A stretch of DNA of 28,671 nucleotides, taken from contig NZ_JBKHDN010000007.1 in NCBI RefSeq assembly GCF_046541315.1, positions 1-28,671 on the forward strand, given 5' to 3'. The first letter of the stretch is position 1; each line of letters opens with the position of its first letter. The position numbers and the translations under genes were made by a program. Under the pieces are notes generated by a model, which worked only from the letters and a program-made list of their open reading frames with translations, searched no databases and had not been told where the DNA came from. Source of the DNA: Lamprobacter sp046541315. GTDB taxonomy: Bacteria; Pseudomonadota; Gammaproteobacteria; Chromatiales; Chromatiaceae. Of this stretch, positions 1 through 7,269 are shown piece by piece.

Positions 1-511
1 GCAGCGCCGGATAGGCCGCCCAACCATGACCGGCGCCGCACCAGCCGGTCCCGGTGAGGACGGGCGTCGAGGCGGGTGCGAATACGCCTTCTTGATCGAT
101 CGGCATCAGGGCGCTTGGACCCGCAACCTCGAAGCAGCCCCAATAGACCTCGCCCATGCGGGCGTCGAGCGCGCAGGCAATGCGACGCCGACCGGTCTGC
201 CGATAGGCGGCGCGCGCCGTCGCCGCCAGCGTCGAGACCGCGATGACGGGGCGCTGCGCGCCAAAGGCCACGCCTTGGGCGACCGCAGCGGCAATGCGCA
301 CGCCGGTGAACGAGCCCGGACCTCGGCCATAGGCAAGCGCGTCCAGGTCGCTCAGGCGCAGGCCGGCCTCGCGCAGCAGGTCATCGAGCATGCCGAGGAT
401 CAGATCCGCGTGTCGGCGCGGGGCGTGCTCGTGCCGCTGTTCGAGCCGATCAGCGATCAGCAGGGCCGCCGAGCAACAGGCGCCCGAGGTTTCCAGTGCC
501 AGGATCTTCAT
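1..511 (-). CDS. tsaB: TsaB, tRNA t6A37 biosynthesis subunit (3' end outside window)
   Basis: The minus-strand frame starts with ATG at 511 and stays open to the window edge, giving about 170 residues of a protein usually near 220-230. It begins MKILALETSG, the ASKHA-fold phosphate-1 loop, and carries the family signature GRGPGSFTGVR around residues 63-73. Family knowledge: TsaB is the non-catalytic partner of TsaD and, with TsaE, transfers threonylcarbamoyl from TC-AMP to A37 of ANN-decoding tRNAs in the cytoplasm. No strong Shine-Dalgarno precedes the ATG. Upstream lies a 165-bp divergent gap shared with the SNF2 gene. In E. coli tsaB neighbours yoaA; here yoaA is 8.4 kb away on the same strand. 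Confidence 0.95.
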   Translation of the reverse strand, partial: MKILALETSGACCSAALLIADRLEQRHEHAPRRHADLILGMLDDLLREAGLRLSDLDALAYGRGPGSFTGVRIAAAVAQGVAFGAQRPVIAVSTLAATARAAYRQTGRRRIACALDARMGEVYWGCFEVAGPSALMPIDQEGVFAPASTPVLTGTGWCGAGHGWAAYPAL

Positions 512-551
512 GGTGAGGCTTTTTTGTGGATTGCAGGATGCGTCAGACTGT

Positions 552-564
552 CGTCCAGTGGACG
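552..564. promoter_or_regulatory. Inverted repeat between divergent tsaB and SNF2 genes
   Basis: CGTCC and GGACG flank a 3-bp centre in the divergent gap 512-676. It could be a small operator or a hairpin in either leader. No convincing -35/-10 pair is visible nearby, and a 5-bp-arm repeat can arise by chance in GC-rich DNA. Confidence 0.2.
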
Positions 565-676
565 CTGAACGCGGAGACTGTACCATGGCGGTTTTTGCGC
601 GGCGCGGGAACCTGGCCATGCCTGTGATTTGCCTCTCCATCTCTCGCCCCCGACGTTCACCGGCCGCGGTTTGGCC

Positions 677-3600
677 ATGAGCGATCGCCGCGCCGCCTAT
701 CAGGCCCTCGTCGCCGATGAGCGCCGCATCCTGCGGGTGCTGTCGGTGGTCTGCGAGCCGATCAGCCAAACCACGCTCGGGCTGGTGCTCGACGCCTTGG
801 GCTGGAAGGACCGGCGCGGCATCGGGCTCAAGGCGCGCCTCGGCAAGCCGCTGCGCGATCGGCTGCTCGCGGCGGGCGTGATCGAGCAGCGGCGCAATAC
901 GCTCCTCTGCCATCCGGACCTGCTCGAACCGCTCACCCGCGCGACGCTGGCGGATGGCAGCTTTGCCGCCATCGTCGCCGCCGCCGAGCAGGTGGTGCCG
1001 AGCGCGATGCGTAATGCCTGGGATCGCCCGAGCGAGGAGCGTCGCTTCCGGCTGTTGCGCATCGCCGTCTATGCCGGGCGCGAGGACGAGGTGCTGGGGA
1101 TGCTCTCGCTGCGGGGCGTCGAGTCCCTGGCGCAGGTGCGCTATCGGCAGGTCGAGCCCTTGGCCACCATCTGCACGCGCTCGCCCGACCCGGCTTGGCT
1201 GGAGACCCTGCCGGCGCGACTCAAGCTCCTGGCGCTGGCGCCGATGCTGCGCGAGGCCGCGCTCGAACTCAATGCCCGACCGAGTTCGTATCGGCTCATG
1301 GAACGCCTGCTCGGGCCGCTGGCGGCGAGCGATCCGGAGGCGGCCGACGCGCTCGCCGAGCAACGCCTGTTGCGCGGACAGAGCGACCGGGTGGCCGAGC
1401 TGCTGGTCGGCCGCGACGATCCCCAGGCGCTCATCCTGAGCGGTTGGCGATTCATGCTCGACGGCGCCTATACCGAGGCCATCGCCGCCTACGAGGAGGC
1501 ACTCCAGCGGATTCGGCGGCGCACGCGCACTGTCTATGTCCCCGGCATCCCCGGTGTGCTGCATCTGCTGGCCTTGGTGCGGCGTCGCGAGCCGGGGGAT
1601 TTGGAGCGCGTGCGCCAGTTGGTCGCGATCGGCCTCAAGGCCAGCGTCAGCGATCTGCTCGAGCCGGTATTCCGGCTGCTCGATGATCTGGCCGCCGTGC
1701 TGGCTGGCCACAGCAGCGTCGCCGAGAGCGTCTGGCTGCTGCACAACCTGGCCCCGCGCGGGCCGTTTCCGGCGCTGTTCCAGGCCTTGGCCCTGCACTG
1801 GCTCGGTCAACGGCCCTCGCCCGAGGCCTTGAGCGCGTTGACGCGTGCCGCCGAGCAGGCCGCGAGCGCGGGCCTGGATTGGTATGCACGCGAGGCTGCG
1901 GCCTTGCTCGCGCGGTTCGATGGCGATGGCGAGCGTGGCCGTCGACTGAGTTTGCTCGCCGATCTGCTGATCCCCAAGCCGTCCTGGGAGATCGCGTTGG
2001 AGGCGCTCAAGGGCCTGGCCGAGCAACATGAGAGCAACCCCGATCGGGTCGGGCAGCGCCACGACGAGGATCGCCGCATGGCCTGGTTGCTGAGCCTCCA
2101 TGGCGATCTGGCCGTGCTCGAACCCCGCGAGCAGAAACGCCGCAAATGCGGTAGCTGGACTCAGGGGCGCGCGGTCTCGCTGCAGCGCCTGGCCGAGGAG
2201 CCTGGGCGTTTTCCCTATCTCAGCCCGCAGGACCGCGCCATCTGCGAGACCATCAGGCGCGAGCCGCAGGCCGGCTGGTCCGGCGGTGATGGTCGCACCG
2301 GCTTCGGCCTGGAGCCGGATCGGGCGCTGCTCGCCGCGATCGGTCATCCGCGAGTGATCCGTCCCGATGCGCCGGAGACGCCGGTCGAGCTGGTGGCGGG
2401 AAAGCCGGTGCTGAGCGTGGTCCGCCGGGAACGGGATCTGCTGGTCAGCCTCGAGCCCTATCCGCCGCCAGGGCGCGCGTTGCTGCCGCTGGAGGAAACC
2501 CCGCAGCGCCTGCGCCTGATCCAATTCGACGCCGGTCATCTCGAGATCGCCCGTATCCTGGGCCGCGAGGGGTTGGCGATTCCGCACGCCGGCGAGCAGA
2601 GCCTGCTCAACAGCCTGAGCGCGTTGGCGCCGATGCTGAGCGTCCATTCGGACATCGGCGGCGGGGAGACAGCGGCCGAGGCGGTTGCCGCCGATCCGCG
2701 GGTGCATCTGCATCTGTCGCCGGTGGACGAGGGGCTCCGGCTCGAACTCTTTATCCATCCGCTCGGCGAGGCCGGTCCGCAGCTGCGCCCCGGCGCGGGT
2801 CGCGGCACGCTGTTCAGCGAGCGCGAGGGCCGCCCGCTGCGCTGCACCCGCGATCTGGACCGGGAGCGGCAAGCGGCGGCGGCCGTGCTCGCCGGCTGTC
2901 CGGCGTTGACCGGGCGCGATCCTGAAGATGTGCGCGATTCGCATGAGGTCGGTGACTGGAGCGAGCAGGCCGAGGCGCGCGCTTGGACCTGGGAATTACC
3001 GGACCCCGCCGCCGCCCTCGCCGCATTGGAGCAATTGCACGCGCTCGGCGATCAGGTGCAACTGGATTGGCCGCAGGGCCGGCGCATCGCGCTGAGCGCG
3101 GAGCTGGGCCTGAGCCGCTTGCAGGTAAAGGTGCGACAGACAGGCGATTGGTTCGATGTCGCCGGCGAGCTGCGCCTCGACGATGGCCGGGTGCTGGCGA
3201 TGCGCGAGCTGATCGAGTGCGCGGCGGCCGCGCGGGGACGCTATGTGCGCCTCGGCGAGGGCGATTTTCTGGTGCTGAGCAGCGCCTTGCGGCAGCGCTT
3301 GCAGGGGCTGGCCGGCCTTGTCGACGACGGCCGTTTTCATCCGCTCGCGGCGCCGGCGGTGCATGAGCTGATCGACGGCCTGCAGGTCGAGGCCAGTCAG
3401 GAATGGCAGGATCTGCTCCAGCGCCTAAACCGGATCGAGGCCTTCGAACCAGCATTGCCCGCGACCCTGCAAGCCGAACTGCGCGATTATCAGATCGCGG
3501 GCTTTCGTTGGCTGGCGCGGCTCGCGCACTGGGGGGCCGGTGCCTGTCTCGCCGATGACATGGGCCTGGGCAAGACCCTGCAGGCGTTGGCGCTGATCCT

Positions 3601-4858
3601 GTCCCGCGCCCCGCAGGGGCCAACGCTGGTGTTGGCGCCGACCTCGGTCTGCGGCAACTGGCTCAGCGAAACGCGGCGCTTTGCACCGACCCTGCGGCCG
3701 CTCCGCTTCGGCGACGGCGAGCGGGGCGCCATGCTCGACGCGGCCGGCCCGTTCGATCTGATCGTCTGCAGCTACGGACTGCTGCAGAGCGAGCGCGCGC
3801 GTTTGAGTCAGGTCAGGTGGCAGACCATCGTCGCCGACGAGGCGCAGGCGTTCAAGAACGCGATGACCAAGCGTTCGCAAGCGATCATGGCGCTCAAGGG
3901 CGGCTTTCGCATGATCACCACCGGCACCCCGATCGAGAACCACCTCGGCGAGCTGTGGAACCTGTTCCGCTTCATCAATCCGGGGCTGCTCGGCTCCTTG
4001 CGGCGCTTCAATCAGCGTTTCGCGATCCCGATCGAGCAGGACAAGGATCAGGGCGCTCGCCAGCGCCTGCGACAACTGCTCAAGCCCTTCATCCTGCGGC
4101 GGCTGAAGAGCGAGGTGCTCGCCGAGCTGCCGCCGCGCACCGAGATCAACCTGCAGCTCGAACTCAGTGCCGGCGAGATGGCGCTCTACGAGGCGCTGCG
4201 GCGCGAGGCGATCGAGCGCCTCGATCGCGAGGGCCGCCAGGCCGCGCCCGGCCACCAGCGGCTGCTGCTGCTCGCCGAGATCATGCGCCTGCGCCGGGCC
4301 TGCTGCCATCCGCGCCTGGCGCTGCCGGACACCGAACTCCCCAGCGCCAAGCTCGAGGCCTTCGCCGAGATCGTCGACGAGCTGCTCGACAATCGGCACA
4401 AGGCGTTGGTGTTCAGTCAGTTCGTCGATCATCTGAGCCTGATCCGCGCGCATCTCGATCGGCACCGGATTGCCTACCAGTATCTGGACGGAGCGACCCC
4501 CGAGCCGCAGCGGCGCGCGGCGGTGCACGCGTTTCAGGCCGGCGAGGGCGAGCTGTTCCTGATCAGCCTGCGCGCGGGCGGCTCCGGGCTCAATCTCACC
4601 GCCGCCGACTATGTGATCCACATGGACCCCTGGTGGAACCCGGCGGTCGAGGACCAGGCCTCGGACCGCGCGCACCGCATCGGCCAGGAGCGGCCGGTCA
4701 CCGTCTATCGCCTAGTCGCCAAGGACACCATCGAGGAGCGCATCCTGAAGCTGCACGCGAGCAAACGCGATCTCGCCGATGGCCTGCTCAGCGGTGCCGA
4801 CGATGGCGGCAAGCTGAGCTATGAGCAGATGTTGGCACTGGTGCAGGGGCCGGATTGA
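677..4858 (+). CDS. SNF2/Rad54-family DEAD/DEAH helicase-like ATPase, 1393 aa
   Basis: A predicted double-stranded DNA translocase of the Swi2/Snf2 superfamily. The C-terminal third holds the two RecA-like lobes: Walker A DDMGLGKT at about residues 960-967, DEAQ box at 1054-1057, motif III TGTPIEN, and the lobe 2 motifs SGLNLTAADYVI, DPWWNP and DRAHRIGQ near the C-terminus. The first ~900 residues look mainly helical, start with a possible winged-helix stretch (about 1-90), and contain a SWTQGRAVSLQRL segment near residue 493. No SWIM-type Cys/His cluster is visible. The ATG at 677 is chosen because the only upstream in-frame start is a TTG at 629; the ribosome site at 677 is weak. Family roles range from RNA-polymerase recycling (RapA) to defence and repair; I cannot assign one here. 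The downstream neighbours are accessory genes. Confidence 0.9.
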   Translation: MSDRRAAYQALVADERRILRVLSVVCEPISQTTLGLVLDALGWKDRRGIGLKARLGKPLRDRLLAAGVIEQRRNTLLCHPDLLEPLTRATLADGSFAAIVAAAEQVVPSAMRNAWDRPSEERRFRLLRIAVYAGREDEVLGMLSLRGVESLAQVRYRQVEPLATICTRSPDPAWLETLPARLKLLALAPMLREAALELNARPSSYRLMERLLGPLAASDPEAADALAEQRLLRGQSDRVAELLVGRDDPQALILSGWRFMLDGAYTEAIAAYEEALQRIRRRTRTVYVPGIPGVLHLLALVRRREPGDLERVRQLVAIGLKASVSDLLEPVFRLLDDLAAVLAGHSSVAESVWLLHNLAPRGPFPALFQALALHWLGQRPSPEALSALTRAAEQAASAGLDWYAREAAALLARFDGDGERGRRLSLLADLLIPKPSWEIALEALKGLAEQHESNPDRVGQRHDEDRRMAWLLSLHGDLAVLEPREQKRRKCGSWTQGRAVSLQRLAEEPGRFPYLSPQDRAICETIRREPQAGWSGGDGRTGFGLEPDRALLAAIGHPRVIRPDAPETPVELVAGKPVLSVVRRERDLLVSLEPYPPPGRALLPLEETPQRLRLIQFDAGHLEIARILGREGLAIPHAGEQSLLNSLSALAPMLSVHSDIGGGETAAEAVAADPRVHLHLSPVDEGLRLELFIHPLGEAGPQLRPGAGRGTLFSEREGRPLRCTRDLDRERQAAAAVLAGCPALTGRDPEDVRDSHEVGDWSEQAEARAWTWELPDPAAALAALEQLHALGDQVQLDWPQGRRIALSAELGLSRLQVKVRQTGDWFDVAGELRLDDGRVLAMRELIECAAAARGRYVRLGEGDFLVLSSALRQRLQGLAGLVDDGRFHPLAAPAVHELIDGLQVEASQEWQDLLQRLNRIEAFEPALPATLQAELRDYQIAGFRWLARLAHWGAGACLADDMGLGKTLQALALILSRAPQGPTLVLAPTSVCGNWLSETRRFAPTLRPLRFGDGERGAMLDAAGPFDLIVCSYGLLQSERARLSQVRWQTIVADEAQAFKNAMTKRSQAIMALKGGFRMITTGTPIENHLGELWNLFRFINPGLLGSLRRFNQRFAIPIEQDKDQGARQRLRQLLKPFILRRLKSEVLAELPPRTEINLQLELSAGEMALYEALRREAIERLDREGRQAAPGHQRLLLLAEIMRLRRACCHPRLALPDTELPSAKLEAFAEIVDELLDNRHKALVFSQFVDHLSLIRAHLDRHRIAYQYLDGATPEPQRRAAVHAFQAGEGELFLISLRAGGSGLNLTAADYVIHMDPWWNPAVEDQASDRAHRIGQERPVTVYRLVAKDTIEERILKLHASKRDLADGLLSGADDGGKLSYEQMLALVQGPD

Positions 4859-4986
4859 GGACCGAGAACGCGCTTGGCCCTCGACCGCGAGACCGGCATG
4901 GATGGATTTCGGCTGCCGGCGCGATATAAGCTAGCTGTCAAGACCTGACTGATCGTTTACCGTGTTATGGAATAGCTCAGGGTGTC

Positions 4987-5244
4987 GTGCTTACCATTGC
5001 TTGCGCGCTTAGACCGGTACGCATTGACGAATTCCTCTACGAGGACGCCAAGCGCCACGCCAAAGCGGAGTCTCGGACCATCGCCGGTCAGATCGAGTTT
5101 TGGGCTAAGCTCGGCAAGGCCGCGCTGGACAATCCGGACTTACCAGTGGATTTCGTGCGTGATCTCCTCATCTCGCGTGCTGACCCGCGCGATCAGGCAA
5201 TACCCTTTGTTCCTGAGGGGCGTCGATCAGACAGCAATGATTGA
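4987..5244 (+). CDS. ParD-like type II antitoxin, 85 aa
   Basis: The protein contains the pattern RIDEFLYEDAKRHAKAESRT, then IAGQIEFWAKLGKAALDNPDLP, typical of the ParD_like antitoxin family, with an N-terminal ribbon-helix-helix DNA-binding segment and a C-terminal neutralising tail. It would bind the RelE/ParE-type toxin encoded next and repress its own promoter. The assigned start is GTG at 4987, preceded by a weak AGGGTG; no in-frame ATG exists nearby, so the N-terminus is uncertain. Its last 8 bp overlap the toxin start, the normal arrangement for this pair. The toxin is truncated, so this is probably an orphan antitoxin. Confidence 0.8.
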   Translation: MLTIACALRPVRIDEFLYEDAKRHAKAESRTIAGQIEFWAKLGKAALDNPDLPVDFVRDLLISRADPRDQAIPFVPEGRRSDSND

Positions 5245-5599
5245 GGTCTGCCAGTCGAATGGTTTGCGCCGCGCCTACAAACGTCTGAATCCGAATCAGA
5301 AGGCGGATGTGGACGATGCTGTTTCTGCTCTCGTGAAAGATCCGGCGCAGGGTGAAGCCAAGAAGGGCGGTAGGGTGGGGCAGATCTGCTCGCCGATGTT
5401 CCGCTCAATGATCCCGGTGCTGCTTGGCCAGCCAGGCTTGGATGATGGCCGGATCGAGCCCCTTGAGCCGCTCTTCGGGCTCAAGCCCCTTGAGTCGCTC
5501 CTCGGGATCGTAGCGTTTGAGGACTTCATCAGGCGGAAGCCCCTTGAGCCGTTCTTCTGGGGTCATGTTTGCAAGCACCAGCTCATGGGTCTCGCGTAG
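5237..5599 (+). pseudogene. Truncated RelE/ParE-type toxin reading into foreign sequence
   Basis: The ATG at 5237 overlaps the antitoxin gene by 8 bp. The first ~43 codons (MIEVCQSNGLRRAYKRLNPN to GEAKKG) match the start of the toxin family paired with ParD-like antitoxins. After about 5366 the similarity stops: the conserved central and C-terminal beta-sheet residues needed for mRNA cleavage are missing. The frame stays open to 5599 only by reading antisense through the C-terminal repeats of the neighbouring Rpn-like remnant. The breakpoint lies about 40 bp from that remnant's stop codon, so a deletion or insertion joined the two. The product is very probably inactive. Confidence 0.75.
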
Positions 5600-5994
5600 A
5601 AAGCCTTCCATTCCGATCCTGCTCGCTGGCGAAGAGTTCCCAAGGGGCGTTGCGGGGTTGCTTGGCAATGGCATTGAGCACGATCAATCGCACCTGGTGT
5701 CCGCCCCAGGGTAGGTCATAAACGCCTTCCCAGGTGGTCGGCGTCAGTGGGTGCTTGGATACCAGTCCACTCGGAAAGCGGGTGGCCACGGCGTAGAGGC
5801 CAAAGGCGTCTTGCCGATGGCGCTTGCCCTCAGGGTTGAGCCTCAGCTTTCGATAGTTGACGCAGTGCCAGCTCTTGTTCCAGCTCGACCCGCCAAAACG
5901 CACCCTCGAACACCTCCATCAGCGCGATGCCGAACAACCGATGCCATTGGCGCAGTTGCTCGTCGCGGGGCTCGGTGGTGGTCTCATCAGTCAT
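5405..5994 (-). pseudogene. Decayed Rpn-like PD-(D/E)XK protein gene
   Basis: Three homologous pieces lie in order on the minus strand in different frames. The start is at 5994 (MTDETTTEPRDEQLRQWHRL, to about VELEQELAL). The middle, from about 5870, contains CVNYRKL, LYAVATRFPSGL and NAPWELFASE. The C-terminal piece in another frame (from about 5610) contains MEGFLRETHELVLANMTPEE and the EERLKGL repeats, ending at 5405. The segment between VELEQELAL and CVNYRKL, where I would expect the catalytic residues, appears deleted. Related full-length genes of ~250-300 codons are recalled from purple sulfur bacteria. This copy cannot make a full protein. It is the sequence into which the truncated toxin reads. 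Confidence 0.7.
5457..5560. repeat. Three 23-bp near-identical repeats encoding EERLKGL units
   Basis: Copies lie at 5457-5479, 5484-5506 and 5538-5560, differing at only a few bases. On the minus strand they encode PEERLKGL units in the charged C-terminal tail of the Rpn-like remnant. Such repeats are common in the C-termini of these proteins and can slip or recombine, which may have helped the deletions here. Confidence 0.75.
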
Positions 5995-6129
5995 GGAGCG
6001 AGTAGAGCGACTCGCCTGCGAGAGGATGTTGCAGAGGAAACATTCGACCCTGGAACCTGTTCCTAATAGCGCAGCGGCGGCTGATCGACCCGCAAGCTCA
6101 AACGTCTCCTCGAACCATGGCGTGATGGA

Positions 6130-6267
6130 ATGACCGCGATGATTCCTCAGCGTCGAGAAGTCCATCAGCGGCGCCCTCTCGGGCGGGGCAACGCCCTCGA
6201 TGAGTTGCTGGACGAGCCCCGGATGGCTGAACAGCTCCTTGTAGCCGGTGTCGTGGTGCTTGGCCAT
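6130..6267 (-). pseudogene. N-terminal fragment of an Rpn-family nuclease/transposase-like gene
   Basis: The ATG at 6267 is preceded by GGGGAGCC, a usable ribosome site. The first ~45 codons begin MAKHHDTGYKELFSHPGLVQ and continue LIEGVAPPE to MDFSTL, the recognisable start of Rpn/PD-(D/E)XK-type proteins (DTGYKxLFSHPxLV). Similarity is lost near 6130, before any catalytic residue. The frame remains open and runs into the start of the next remnant at 5994, producing a spurious 145-codon ORF that ends at 5830. I read this as the 5' stub of one Rpn gene joined by deletion to a second one. Confidence 0.7.
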
Positions 6268-6297
6268 GCGTGGCTCCCCTCTCGCTCGGCGCCTGAC
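6261..6297. repeat. Direct repeat copy A (5' end of Rpn-type gene)
   Basis: This matches 7020-7056 at about 33 of 37 positions, including an identical first 11 bp. It spans the start codon and ribosome-binding region of the Rpn fragment on the minus strand. The two copies, 759 bp apart in the same orientation, flank the DinJ/YafQ module. Confidence 0.8.
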
Positions 6298-6323
6298 TCG
6301 TCAGGTGACCGGAACTTTGTGCC

Positions 6324-6350
6324 TTGACCGTATCTCTCATGAGATACAAA
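6324..6350 (+). promoter_or_regulatory. Candidate promoter and operator of the DinJ/YafQ pair
   Basis: GTATCTC (6330-6336) and GAGATAC (6341-6347) form a perfect 7-bp inverted repeat with a 4-bp centre. It lies immediately after a -35-like TTGACC (6324-6329), and the -10-like TACAAA (6345-6350) overlaps the right arm at a short 15-bp spacing. Antitoxins of this family autoregulate by binding such palindromes, so occupancy here would block RNA polymerase. The start codon is 27 bp downstream. Confidence 0.55.
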
Positions 6351-6376
6351 CTAGCCAAAATCAGTGAGGTTCTATC

Positions 6377-6655
6377 ATGGCAAACACATCAATGCTCCAT
6401 GTCCGTGTCGATAACGACATCAAGGCTCAGGCCAGCGAGGCGCTGGCGGCCATGGGCCTGTCGGTTTCGGATGCCGTGCGGATTCTGCTCAAGCGCGTGG
6501 TCAACGATCAGGCTTTTCCGCTGGAGCTGAAGGTCCCCAATGCCCAGACCCGGGCAGCCATGGAAGAATCGCGGGCGATGATGAAAGCACGCTCGGCACG
6601 TTTCCAGTCCGCTGATGCGCTATTCGATGACCTCGAAAAAACCTGCGAGCAGTAA
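6377..6655 (+). CDS. dinJ: RelB/DinJ-family antitoxin, 92 aa
   Basis: It starts with ATG at 6377, 7 bp after AGTGAGG. The N-terminal ribbon-helix-helix contains MLHVRVDNDIKAQASEALAA, then MGLSVSDAVRILLKRVV, the hallmark of RelB/DinJ proteins, and a polar C-terminal half would wrap the toxin. The expected role is to form a non-toxic complex with the YafQ-like toxin and repress the operon through the palindrome just upstream. The coding region ends inside the toxin N-terminus (29-bp overlap with the start I chose at 6627). The family is certain; the orthologue name is a choice based on the partner. Confidence 0.9.
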   Translation: MANTSMLHVRVDNDIKAQASEALAAMGLSVSDAVRILLKRVVNDQAFPLELKVPNAQTRAAMEESRAMMKARSARFQSADALFDDLEKTCEQ

Positions 6656-6947
6656 ACGAGCGTCGTTACCACGGACAGCCGACTACGCCAAGGCCTTCCA
6701 GAAGGACTGGGAGCGGCTGTCCCGTTCCGGGCGCTACAATATGAAACGACTCAAGCAAGCAATGCTACTGCTCATTGCCAACAATGCGCCGCTCGAGCCT
6801 GAATGGCTGGACCATCCACTCAAGGGCGACTGGGCCGATTACCGGGAATGTCACATCGGCGGTGACTTCCTGCTGATCTACCAGGTCGAGGGCAAGACCA
6901 TCAACTTTGTGCGCGCCGGCACCCACGCCGATTTATTTGAAGCGTGA
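6627..6947 (+). CDS. yafQ: YafQ-type mRNA interferase toxin, 106 aa
   Basis: A RelE-fold ribosome-dependent endoribonuclease. The residues used by E. coli YafQ all have counterparts: H63 in LDHPL, H76 in YRECHIGGD, D80, and H100 in AGTHADLF; LLIYQVE and TINFVRAG are the typical beta-strands. So the toxin looks intact. I chose ATG 6627; a further ATG at 6615 would add 4 residues. YafQ homologues are usually ~92 aa, and the extra N-terminal lysine-rich residues (to about 16) may be dispensable. It overlaps the antitoxin gene, so translation is probably coupled. Confidence 0.9.
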   Translation: MTSKKPASSKRASLPRTADYAKAFQKDWERLSRSGRYNMKRLKQAMLLLIANNAPLEPEWLDHPLKGDWADYRECHIGGDFLLIYQVEGKTINFVRAGTHADLFEA

Positions 6948-7019
6948 CGAGGCCACCGCGGCAGGGTCGGCAGCGCTTTGCCCAGCACTCAAGGGGCTCT
7001 CGATCGCGCTCAACCGCGC

Positions 7020-7056
7020 TGGCCATGCGTGGCTTCCCTGCCGCTTGGCGCCTGAC
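7020..7056. repeat. Direct repeat copy B (relic 5' end of Rpn-type gene)
   Basis: This is the second copy of the 37-bp element at 6261-6297. On the minus strand it shows the same GTCAGGCGCC...GCCACGCATGGCC sequence with an ATG at 7024. After the first two codons it no longer encodes an Rpn protein, so only the upstream region survives. The stretch 6948-7188 otherwise contains no gene I can support. Confidence 0.75.
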
Positions 7057-7170
7057 GCTAACCTCTGGGTGTGCGCTTGAACAACCTCGTCGCTGTCGTT
7101 GGTGGGGGGTGAATCGTGACCCGTCCCGGTTTTTTCAGGCAGACCTGTTGTTACGGCGAGTGGCGGCTTT

Positions 7171-7186
7171 ATAAGGGGATAGGTAA
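7171..7186 (+). promoter_or_regulatory. Purine-rich ribosome-binding site before a 26-codon leader ORF
   Basis: ATAAGGGGATAGGTAA precedes the ATG at 7189 by 2 bp, with AGGGG about 11 bp and AGG about 5 bp from it. This is the strongest Shine-Dalgarno-like stretch upstream of the DUF2887-type gene, whose own ATG at 7269 has none. Confidence 0.45.
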
Positions 7187-7188
7187 AG

Positions 7189-7269
7189 ATGACGCAGTAC
7201 TTTGATGAGCGACGCTCGACAGTGCCGGTTTCGCCATACCGGCTCCTGCGCGCCGGGAGCCGGTGCTGA
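7189..7269 (+). CDS. Possible 26-aa leader peptide coupled to the DUF2887-type gene
   Basis: An ATG-started ORF beginning MTQYFDERRSTVPV and ending in GSRC, with a TGA at 7267-7269. The stop shares its A with the ATG of the next gene (TGATG), the classic arrangement for translational coupling. I recognise no family. It may be a leader peptide, the stub of a lost upstream gene, or a chance ORF. Confidence 0.4.
   Translation: MTQYFDERRSTVPVSPYRLLRAGSRC

Noticed and set aside
3425..4675. 416-codon minus-strand open frame
   Set aside because: It is antisense to the SNF2 motor domain; the plus frame carries all helicase motifs, and this one has no recognisable domain.
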